Assembly: GCA_937989875.1 (NCBI GenBank)
Contig: CALKBO010000029.1
Location: forward strand, 1 to 64,000
Source of the DNA: an uncultured Collinsella sp.
Lineage (GTDB): Bacteria > Actinomycetota > Coriobacteriia > Coriobacteriales > Coriobacteriaceae
Direction: 5' to 3'
Length of the DNA stretch: 64,000 nucleotides
Shown here one piece after another: positions 1-5,867 of the stretch. The notes under the pieces are model-generated. The model did no database searches, was not told the origin of the DNA, and worked only from the letters and a program-made list of their open reading frames with translations. How positions within the stretch are numbered: the stretch's first letter is position 1; the number at the start of each line of letters is the position of its first letter. The position numbers were made by a program, and so were the translations under genes.

Positions 1-2
1 GA

Positions 3-473
3 AGAGCGTTGCTGCCTAGGCTAGCCCCTTGTCACATAAACTACCGAAGCCTCTTATTTATCGCAAACAAAGATCGAGATAAAAAGTTGAAAAGCCGCTA
101 TTACCAACTTCAAAGCGTCAAAGCTCTTCGTAACGCCTGCGGACATAATAATTGCATTATCGACGACCTTAAGGGAGGAACTCCTTCTCATGAGATCAGC
201 CGAAATGTTAAAAACGCTTTGCGAGCTGTTGGCTATTCGGATATCACTCTTTCAACGAAGTTGAGTAATGATAGGATTCAGCAAATTGCGACGACTCTTT
301 ATTTGCATCATCTGATTGCGTCTCCTGGCGTTGTTGCGGCCAAGGGCGTCCAGCTTCACCAGTCTGTCAATCGCATGTATCGGAATGCCCACTATTACGA
401 TAAAAATGATCCCGTTAAATCTTCTTTTAGCTTTTTCAAAGGCATGATTGATGCGTGGTACCCGATAGCCTGA
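3..473 (+). CDS. Abi_2-like abortive infection protein, C-terminal part (cut by window edge)
   Basis: The frame is open to the left edge, so this is the 3' end of a longer gene; the TTG at 9 is probably internal. The visible ~155 residues contain a run of the type SVKALRNACGHNNCII, which resembles the HEPN-like RxxxxH segment (RNxCAHNN) of AbiD/AbiF (Abi_2, PF07751) proteins. Those proteins are thought to abort phage infection by acting on RNA. The rest is helical and polar with no membrane segment. It lies beside other defence-type genes. The family call rests on that motif and general composition only, and the N-terminal half is outside the window. Confidence 0.55.
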   Translation, partial: RALLPRLAPCHINYRSLLFIANKDRDKKLKSRYYQLQSVKALRNACGHNNCIIDDLKGGTPSHEISRNVKNALRAVGYSDITLSTKLSNDRIQQIATTLYLHHLIASPGVVAAKGVQLHQSVNRMYRNAHYYDKNDPVKSSFSFFKGMIDAWYPIA

Positions 474-513
474 GCTTCATGTACCATCTGAGATGATGTT
501 TTTGTGGTAGTCG

Positions 514-562
514 AGCTAGCTATGCTACACCATCTCCTCGAGATGGTGTAGCATAGCTAGCT
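514..562. repeat. Very long perfect hairpin (23-bp arms, 3-nt loop)
   Basis: Positions 514-536 are the exact reverse complement of 540-562, leaving only CTC as a loop. There is no T-run directly after it, so it is not a classic intrinsic terminator by itself. It sits about 40 bases after the stop of the Abi-like gene. It may be a recombination or resolution site, a REP-like element, or a structured 3' end. Confidence 0.85.
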
Positions 563-591
563 GCAATACAAAAGCTCTTCGGGAGCTTTAA

Positions 592-628
592 GGGTGACGC
601 TTTCGACAAGAGAGTGTTGCCCTTTTTT
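592..628 (+). terminator. Probable intrinsic terminator
   Basis: GGGTGAC (592-598) can pair with GTTGCCC (616-622), allowing two G-U pairs, and is followed directly by six T (623-628). A separate 7-bp hairpin (571-577/583-589) precedes it. It probably ends transcription of the Abi-like gene. Confidence 0.5.
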
Positions 629-649
629 CATTCGTGTAATGGCGCGAGT

Positions 650-943
650 TTAGTCGTTTTGATAATGAGGTTGTACTGGATGCCTTGGAATACCTCGCCA
701 GTTACGCTTAGAGCACAGTGTCGAAAAGACGGGGCCGTGCTGGGAAATGCCATTTCCAGAATTGATCTTTCGATTTGGTAACCGCTCAAGGCGGACATGC
801 CTCACGATGCCGATGCAGCCTTCGACGTTCCTGAACTCATCGATCATTTGCCTGGTAATCGCGATAGCGTTGTCAACGATGTCGCTCTCTTGCGCTGTGA
901 ACATGTAGTAGATAGGCAAGAACTAGTAGGCGTAGATGCTCAT
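650..943 (-). pseudogene. Possible decayed short gene, unknown
   Basis: On the minus strand an ATG at 943 opens MSIYAY, meets an in-frame TAG at 925-923, and continues in the same frame as FLPIYYMFTAQESDIVDNAI for about 90 more residues to 650. The amino-acid texture (amphipathic helix, IVDNAIAITRQMIDEF) looks protein-like rather than random, but I do not recognise a family. It could equally be a chance ORF in an otherwise gene-free stretch. Confidence 0.2.
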
Positions 944-1448
944 TCCGTACACTAAAGACGCTTCTAATGGATCGCCCTGCTGGCCAGAATCATCCCGGAG
1001 AGGTCTTTAAGGGTAAAGACCTCGAAGTAGAGGAACAACGGTCGCTTGTTCTCTTGTAGGCGTGCCTGCGGCGATTAATGTTCTCAATCTATTTGTGTTC
1101 AACCGCTCTTCGAAAAAGAGATGCTGCGGTATGATGTTCTAAATAAAAAACGAAGGCCTGCTATAGACCATTGTTTTGCAAGGGGGTTCCTTCCTAACGG
1201 AGGGCATCCCCTAGTTTAATTTAGATGGAATTTGGGGCCGACCAACCGTATTCCTGATCATTGCCCTGTTGGGTTGTTGATCATTACGGTAAGATTCTCT
1301 CAGTGAAGCGTCGCGGACTCTACGTGAGGCGATGACAAAGAAGGGTCGTTGCTCGGTATTCCGGCAATGGCCCTTTAACGTTTCAGCGGCGCCTGGATGC
1401 TGTCGCGGTTGCCGCCATTGTCGCTGGAACACGCGATACAGGGCCTCG
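944..1448. other. Gene-free stretch between the decayed ORF and repeat R1
   Basis: I see no convincing coding region. The only clear structure is a perfect 10-bp-arm hairpin at 1000-1023 (GAGGTCTTTA, loop AGGG). Reading frames on the minus strand from about 1211 run into repeat R1 and have no family signature. Confidence 0.5.
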
Positions 1449-1717
1449 TTTTCCGGAAGTGCGGGGAAAAATCGAAAACCGCAGAGCACAATGCCTTTTT
1501 GAGAACAAAACCGCAGGTCGCTGAAGGCCAAAACCGGGGCCTGGTCGGCAGATCTCGGATTTTCCCCGCACTTCCGGATGGCATTTCGCGGAAGTATGCG
1601 GCAAATCCCGTAGCCCCTGAGCACACCGCCTATTCGAGTAAAGAAACCGCAAGTAGTTGCGTTGTCGCTTCGTGTGTGCTCGGCATGTTTGATATTTGCC
1701 GCATACTTCCGGTTTTA
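1449..1717 (+). repeat. Dispersed non-coding repeat, copy R1 (two nested inverted-repeat pairs)
   Basis: This ~268-bp unit recurs, diverged, at 4033-4300 in the same orientation. It contains two successive perfect inverted pairs. The 18-bp arm at 1453-1470 (CCGGAAGTGCGGGGAAAA) matches 1560-1577 reversed. The 17-bp arm at 1590-1606 (GGAAGTATGCGGCAAAT) matches 1694-1710 reversed. All four arms share the core GGAAGT-GCGG. Short ORFs across it are in several frames and are not conserved between copies, so it is read as a structural repeat rather than a gene. Confidence 0.8.
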
Positions 1718-1753
1718 TCCCCTTGATTCCCTTTCCTTGAGTGTTACAAACCC

Positions 1754-1781
1754 TTGTTTGACTATATATAAAGTCTATAAT
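1754..1781 (+). promoter_or_regulatory. Promoter of the ATPase-RloB operon
   Basis: TTGTTT at 1754-1759 and a perfect TATAAT at 1776-1781 are separated by 16 bases in an AT-rich stretch. This is about 55 bases before the ATPase start codon. Confidence 0.6.
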
Positions 1782-1835
1782 CAAAGAAAAACTCTGATAT
1801 ATCTTTTCAAAATAATGAAAGGAATGTTGAGTACC

Positions 1836-3053
1836 ATGCTTTGTCAGTTCACCTTTAAGAACTATCGGTCCTATCGCGACGAGGCTGAGCTTTCCATGCA
1901 GGCGACGCCGATGAAGGAGTTTGAGCGTTCCCTCATCGAGTGTCCAGACGGGCAGAGTTTCCTTCCGGTGGCTGCGGTGTACGGGCCCAACGCCGGCGGT
2001 AAATCTAACCTGCTCGAGGCTCTCGATTACGTTCGTTCGGCGGTGGCCAGACCGATCAGATTACTGTCTGCCAGCGCTGATGCGCCAGAGGGTGATCGTC
2101 CTTCGATACCCCGTTGTTCTGCGTTCGGGTTCGATGACGTGTCTGTTGCCGAGCCCACCGAGTTCGAGCTCTACTACCGCGCGGGTGAGCATGAGTATCG
2201 CTATGTTCTGTCAGTACACGCCGATGAGATTGTGTCCGAAGGGCTGCGGCGGCGCAAATTGGGGGCTTCGCGCACGGCGATGCTGTTCGAGCGCGAGGGT
2301 ACAGAGGTTTCGCTCGGTCCCACGCTGCGCAAGCTTGTGACGGCAGCGAAGTTCAACCCTAGTTTGCCGTACCTGTCGTTCCTCTGCATCAACTTCGATG
2401 CGCCGGTGGTCCAGGAGGCGGCCAGCTGGTTTCTCGACGCAGTGTTTCTGAACTATAACAGTTCCTATCTGGAGCGGATGCTCGAGCAAATGCTCGACGA
2501 GGGCGACTCGCGCGAGGTCACGCGTTTTTTGCGCGCCGTTGATGTGCGTATTGATGGCTTCAGAGTGGAGAGGGCGCCGGAGTGGCGCGGCAAGCGCGTC
2601 TTCGTGAGGCACGAGGTGGGCGGCAAGGCGTACGAACTGCGTTTATCCGAGGAATCTGCCGGAACCCAGAAGCTCATGGGGTTGGCTGCGTATCTGATGA
2701 TAGCGCTTGAGCGTGGTGGCACCGTTGTGGTAGACGAGCTCGACGCCAAACTGCATCCGAAGCTTCTCCGCTATGTGATTCTGCTGTTTAAGGATCCTGA
2801 GGTTAACAAGAGTGGCGCGCAGCTCATCTTCTCGTCCCAGGATGTGTCAACAATGCGAAACGATGTGTTCCGCCGTGACGAGATATGGTTCGCTGCGCGC
2901 GGCGAGGGGGAGGCGAGTCAGCTGTGGTCGCTCGCCGATATCCACGAGGCTAACGGCAACTTGGTTAGCAAGAACGCGGCTTTCGACAAGCAATACCTGT
3001 CCGGTCGCTACGGCGCCGATCCGTATCTCACCCGCATCGAGGAGTGGGATTAG
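1836..3053 (+). CDS. AAA family ATPase (AAA15/RloA, AbiLi-like), defence partner of RloB
   Basis: This 405-residue soluble ATPase begins with an SMC/RecF-like strand (MLCQFTFKNYRSY). It has Walker A GPNAGGKS at 50-57, an ABC-like signature region LSEESAGTQKLM, Walker B TVVVDELDAKLHP, and a late SSQDVSTM segment where AAA15 proteins carry the switch histidine or its substitute. ATG 1836 is chosen because AAGGA lies at 1819-1823 and the protein then starts on the family's first strand; ATGs at 1815 and 1824 are possible. Its stop is followed one base later by the rloB start, so the two are co-transcribed. Such ATPase plus TOPRIM-like pairs (RloA-RloB, AbiL, and by analogy PARIS/OLD) are anti-phage systems; here that role is inferred. 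Confidence 0.85.
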   Translation: MLCQFTFKNYRSYRDEAELSMQATPMKEFERSLIECPDGQSFLPVAAVYGPNAGGKSNLLEALDYVRSAVARPIRLLSASADAPEGDRPSIPRCSAFGFDDVSVAEPTEFELYYRAGEHEYRYVLSVHADEIVSEGLRRRKLGASRTAMLFEREGTEVSLGPTLRKLVTAAKFNPSLPYLSFLCINFDAPVVQEAASWFLDAVFLNYNSSYLERMLEQMLDEGDSREVTRFLRAVDVRIDGFRVERAPEWRGKRVFVRHEVGGKAYELRLSEESAGTQKLMGLAAYLMIALERGGTVVVDELDAKLHPKLLRYVILLFKDPEVNKSGAQLIFSSQDVSTMRNDVFRRDEIWFAARGEGEASQLWSLADIHEANGNLVSKNAAFDKQYLSGRYGADPYLTRIEEWD

Positions 3054-3054
3054 C

Positions 3055-3723
3055 ATGGTGGCGAAGAAGTCGAAGGGCTGGCGTAGCGGCAAGCGCGAGG
3101 GCCGCTCGCGCATGGTTCAGATGACGCGTCATCTCGTGGTGAGCGAGGGCAAGGAGACCGAGCCTCGCTACTTTGAGGGTGTGCGTGCGGCATTGGGCTC
3201 GGCGAACGAGCGCAAGGTTGCCATTGTCGTTAAGGGGACCGGCAAACACACGCTTGACCTGCTTGACTTCGCCGTCGAACACTGCCGCTATGCGCCCGAG
3301 ACGTTCGATCACGTGTGGCTCGTGTATGACAAGGATGACTTCCCTGCGTCCGACTTTGACGCGATGGAGTGCAAGTGCAACGAGCTCTCTGATGGTTCGA
3401 GGACCTTCCACGCGTTGTGGTCCAACCCCTGCTTCGAGCTGTGGCCGCTTCTGCACTTTCGCTACACGACCTCGCATATGTCCGCATCCGACTGCCAGCA
3501 TGCCCTCGCGCAGGAGATGTCGAAGAACTTGGGCATCGAGTACCGCAAGAACCTGGACGGGATGTTTGGGGCAGTGGATGATAGGCGAGGCGAAGCATTG
3601 CAGCGTGCTGGGCGCCTCGTCGCGTACCATAGGGAACCGGGTAACCTCAAGCCCTCTTTGCAAAATCCCGCAACCAAGGTGGGCGAGATTTTCGATGTGA
3701 TTGGGCCGTATCTGGTTGGATAG
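3055..3723 (+). CDS. rloB: RloB family protein (TOPRIM-like putative effector)
   Basis: This 222-residue protein has a basic N-terminus (KKSKGWRSGKREGRSR) and then the RloB pattern: LVVSEGKETEPRYFE with acidic E31, the VWLVYDKDDF segment with D92/D94/D95, and SNPCFELWPLLHF near 123-136. These acidic positions match the metal-binding layout of TOPRIM/OLD-type nucleases, although catalysis is not shown for most RloB proteins. It starts at ATG 3055, two bases after the ATPase stop codon, as expected for a translationally coupled two-gene module. The probable role is the effector of an abortive-infection system triggered by the ATPase. Confidence 0.85.
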   Translation: MVAKKSKGWRSGKREGRSRMVQMTRHLVVSEGKETEPRYFEGVRAALGSANERKVAIVVKGTGKHTLDLLDFAVEHCRYAPETFDHVWLVYDKDDFPASDFDAMECKCNELSDGSRTFHALWSNPCFELWPLLHFRYTTSHMSASDCQHALAQEMSKNLGIEYRKNLDGMFGAVDDRRGEALQRAGRLVAYHREPGNLKPSLQNPATKVGEIFDVIGPYLVG

Positions 3724-3800
3724 CCGGGCTCGATCGGGCTCGATAGGACTGGAGATTCATGAAAGATGTTGTTTTGGGTTGCCTGCCGTCTTTAACTGGA

Positions 3801-3828
3801 TTGACCTTTTGGGACCCGATAGGATACT
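3801..3828 (+). promoter_or_regulatory. Promoter of an orphan leader RNA
   Basis: TTGACC (3801-3806) and GATACT (3823-3828) are spaced by 16 bases. The same GATACT -10 occurs at the guaB promoter. No gene starts before the terminator at 3883-3917, so the promoter drives only a short RNA unless the terminator is read through. Confidence 0.55.
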
Positions 3829-3834
3829 AGAGTA

Positions 3835-3917
3835 AACCTAGCGGTATTGACGCAGTCAACCTACGGGCCTGCGTCCTGCGGAGAGGCGGCTTTTCTTTTG
3901 AATGGCCGCCTCTTTTT
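3835..3917 (+). ncRNA. Candidate short structured RNA or orphaned attenuated leader
   Basis: Between the promoter at 3801 and a strong terminator there is a stem with 7-bp arms GACGCAG/CTGCGTC around 3849-3875 and a CCTGCGGAG sequence. The latter is reminiscent of ribosomal-protein (L10-type) leaders, but that resemblance is weak. Predicted length is about 80 nt. There is no downstream gene to regulate; the next coding gene is 500 bases away, beyond repeat R2. It may be a small RNA, or a leader separated from its operon by recombination. Confidence 0.4.
3883..3917 (+). terminator. Intrinsic terminator
   Basis: GAGGCGGC (3883-3890) pairs perfectly with GCCGCCTC (3905-3912), followed by five T. 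Confidence 0.8.
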
Positions 3918-3943
3918 ATTATTTGTTTGGATGTACGTGGAAG

Positions 3944-3962
3944 CCGCCGATAGGCGGTTTTT
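3944..3962 (+). terminator. Second, short intrinsic terminator
   Basis: CCGCC (3944-3948), loop GATA, GGCGG (3953-3957) and five T. It backs up the terminator about 30 bases upstream. Confidence 0.6.
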
Positions 3963-4032
3963 GCGTTCAAGGGGCTATTTTCCGAGGAGTATTTGTCGCG
4001 TTTGGCTTCCGGACACTCGCTTTTAGCGTGTT

Positions 4033-4300
4033 ATTTCGGAAGTGCCGGGAAAAATCGAAACTTGCCGAGCGCAACCCGTTTTTCGGCAACAAAACCGCAG
4101 GTCAGCGGAGCTCAAAACAGGGGTCTGGCCGGCAATGCTCTGATTTTCACCACACTTCCGGAATTGCCCGACGGAAGTGTGCGGCAAATTCTGGAACCCT
4201 CGAGCATACCGTCTTTTTCGGGTAAAGAAGCAGCAGGTAGAGGCGTTGCCGCTATCCAGTGCGTTCGGCATGTTTGGAATTTGCCGCTTATTTCCGGATT
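4033..4300 (+). repeat. Dispersed non-coding repeat, copy R2
   Basis: This is a diverged copy of the 1449-1717 element in the same orientation. It keeps the order of landmarks: GGAAGTGC-GGGAAAAATCGAAA, AACAAAACCGCAGGTC, ACTTCCGGA, CGGAAGT-TGCGGCAAAT, GGGTAAAGAA, TTCGGCATGTTTG, and ATTTGCCGC-T-TTTCCGG at the end. Its internal inverted arms are less perfect than in R1. With R1 it brackets the ATPase-RloB operon as direct repeats. Confidence 0.8.
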
Positions 4301-4376
4301 TAGCACAAGCTCGACTGGGTTGTTTATCGATTGAAGCTGTGGAATCTAGCATAAGCCTTGTTATTTGTATTTAAAT

Positions 4377-4408
4377 AGATACACTTAACTTATAAGTTAA
4401 GTGTATCT
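4377..4408. promoter_or_regulatory. Perfect 32-bp palindrome, probable operator of the toxin-antitoxin operon
   Basis: Positions 4377-4392 are the exact reverse complement of 4393-4408 (AGATACACTTAACTTA and its mate). It lies 19 bases before the toxin start codon and contains TTATAA at its centre, so a bound dimer would cover the promoter. The HTH antitoxin encoded second in the operon is the natural candidate ligand. Confidence 0.75.
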
Positions 4409-4426
4409 AGAAATGGGAGGTGGCCT

Positions 4427-4840
4427 TTGGTTGAAGGATATGATCTTGTCGAATATGGGGATCCCAAGGGCCGACCGTTTTGGGAGCTGACGACTTCTCC
4501 CGCCAACTCTCAATTCCAGAAACTGTTGACAGACCCTAAAAAGAAGTTTGCCGCCCGTAAAATGGTTGATCAGATTTCAAAAATCTATGATTATGGGTTA
4601 AAGGTTGCGAGTGGGACCTCAAAGCTACGATGTATTGATTCTAAGATCGGCCTCTATGAACTAAAAGGGTTTGACGGGGCAAATCGAGAGATGATTTATG
4701 CCATATGTCAGGGCGTAGACAAAATTGTTCTATTGTTTTGGTTTAAAGGACATCAGGGATCAGGAAATATCAGTAAAGAAATCGAGCGGGCCAAGCGATT
4801 AGCCGTAATAGCACGTCAACTTCTGGAATCTGAGCGTTGA
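4427..4840 (+). CDS. HigB/RelE-like toxin (Gp49/DUF891 family) of a TAC operon
   Basis: This 137-residue protein begins at TTG 4427, six bases after GGGAGG. The stretch SGTSKLRCIDSKIGLYELK, followed by NREMIYAICQGVDKIVLLFWFKG, is the typical RelE-superfamily beta-sheet core of the phage Gp49-like/HigB group (PF05973). A helical N-terminus (KKFAARKMVDQISKIYDYG) precedes it. Family members cleave mRNA, usually at the ribosome. The toxin-first order and the following HTH gene are characteristic of higBA. Base composition is more AT-rich than the housekeeping genes, in line with horizontal acquisition. Confidence 0.8.
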   Translation: MVEGYDLVEYGDPKGRPFWELTTSPANSQFQKLLTDPKKKFAARKMVDQISKIYDYGLKVASGTSKLRCIDSKIGLYELKGFDGANREMIYAICQGVDKIVLLFWFKGHQGSGNISKEIERAKRLAVIARQLLESER

Positions 4841-4873
4841 CTTTTATACTTGGCTTTCGAAACGGAGAACACA

Positions 4874-5263
4874 ATGAATAAAGTAGATTTATCTGATTTT
4901 TACGCCGAGACAGAAACTAACGAAACACGCGCTTATGAACACGCGCTAGATATCGAGTTTATTGTTCATCGCGAGATGAAGCATTTGGGTTTAAGCAAAA
5001 GCGATTTGGCAAAGCGTATGGGCGTGAGCCTTCAGTCGCTTTCGAAGCTGTTGAATTCTCAGCCCAATATGACGCTGAAGACGATCGCCAGGTTCGAGCT
5101 CGCTTTAGGTATCAATATCGTTCCTAAGGTTACCGTTAACTATTCTAAAGAGCTACCGTTTCTCTCGTCCAATGAATCCCTGCGCAAGCAATGGTCTTTT
5201 AGGAACGAGCGTCCGTCCTCGCATGTGAATCTCGAGATGATTTCCGGAGGTTTGGCAGCATGA
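4874..5263 (+). CDS. XRE-family antitoxin (HigA-like) with C-terminal extension
   Basis: This 129-residue protein has a cro/C1-type HTH at about 35-85 (LGLSKSDLAKRMGVSLQSLS, then the NMTLKTIARFELALG helix). After it comes a ~42-residue tail rich in Ser, Asn and Arg. In chaperone-dependent TAC systems such a tail after the HTH is the chaperone-addiction (ChAD) region; that assignment here is inference. ATG 4874 is chosen after a weak GGAG; an in-frame TTG at 4850 would add eight residues. Its stop overlaps the next gene as ATGA, so all three genes are translationally coupled. It probably binds the palindrome upstream of the toxin gene. Confidence 0.8.
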   Translation: MNKVDLSDFYAETETNETRAYEHALDIEFIVHREMKHLGLSKSDLAKRMGVSLQSLSKLLNSQPNMTLKTIARFELALGINIVPKVTVNYSKELPFLSSNESLRKQWSFRNERPSSHVNLEMISGGLAA

Positions 5264-5712
5264 GTGGGGATTTTATTGCTCCGATTCAAGTCGTTCATTT
5301 GTTCGTCGTTGACTCCGATTTCCATATCGAGGATTCGCCTTCGGATAACATGGAATTAAAAGTTGACGTTAGCTACCAAGATGTCCACCTTTGGAAAAAC
5401 GGTAATGATGCTCGCGCAAGTTTAAAGATGTGCGTAATTGGCAGCCTCCTTGACAGAGATGAAGGTGCACAGGAGAAGATGCACGCTGGCGTTACAGTAT
5501 CCATCTCGGTTTCTGCGCAAATGCCTATGAACTCTCCCGATGACGAGGCGCGTCACTACCTTCTTTCAAATGCTATTTCGATGGCATATGCCCATGCAAA
5601 GAGCTATTTGATGGTTGTTACTGGACTTTCGCCCATGGGAGCGCTTACATTGCCTGCCATTCTCCCTGCAGAGCTGTCAGCAGATTGCGATGTGCCTTTT
5701 CAGAGCGAATAG
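5260..5712 (+). CDS. SecB-like chaperone, third gene of the toxin-antitoxin operon
   Basis: The 150-residue product has alternating beta-strand segments (MELKVDVSYQDVHLW, RASLKMCVIGSL, VTVSISVSAQMP). A C-terminal helix/loop follows: RHYLLSNAISMAYAHAKSYL, then GALTLPAILPAEL. This matches the SecB fold's strands, the long helix with a conserved Asn/Tyr, and the LPP-type segment. Overlap with the antitoxin stop (ATGA at 5260) ties it to the TA pair. In Mycobacterium tuberculosis Rv1955-Rv1957 a SecB-like protein protects an unstable HigA antitoxin. The same arrangement is inferred here; the SecB relation is from pattern only. Confidence 0.65.
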   Translation: MSGDFIAPIQVVHLFVVDSDFHIEDSPSDNMELKVDVSYQDVHLWKNGNDARASLKMCVIGSLLDRDEGAQEKMHAGVTVSISVSAQMPMNSPDDEARHYLLSNAISMAYAHAKSYLMVVTGLSPMGALTLPAILPAELSADCDVPFQSE

Positions 5713-5804
5713 CAGTCTCTCAATGAGCCTGAGTCGGACGAGTTGCCATCCCCACATCCTTTAAAAAAGTTCTTAAAACAGCCTTAAAGGCGCTCCAGCT
5801 CGCG

Positions 5805-5823
5805 TTGACAGCGTAAAATACGC
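5805..5823 (+). promoter_or_regulatory. Candidate -35 and small palindrome upstream of the pel operon
   Basis: A consensus TTGACA at 5805-5810 is followed by GCGTA-AAA-TACGC (5811-5823), a 13-base palindrome. No good -10 lies at the right distance (best GACTAT at 5830, spacing 19), so a promoter needing an activator at the palindrome is possible. Confidence 0.3.
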
Positions 5824-5867
5824 ATGTTTGACTATGAACGAAGTGGATTTTAGGGGAGGGGTGCGCC

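Noticed and set aside
1211..1784. Several 80-137-codon frames over repeat R1 (and 4023-4352 over R2) as small proteins
   Set aside because: They occur in multiple frames and strands, their frames are not preserved between the two repeat copies, and the sequence is better explained by paired inverted repeats.
3759..3830. A 23-codon frame (MKDVVLGCLPSLTGLTFWDP) with GGAG upstream
   Set aside because: It overlaps the promoter at 3801-3828 and has no recognisable feature; it could be a leader peptide, but there is no support.
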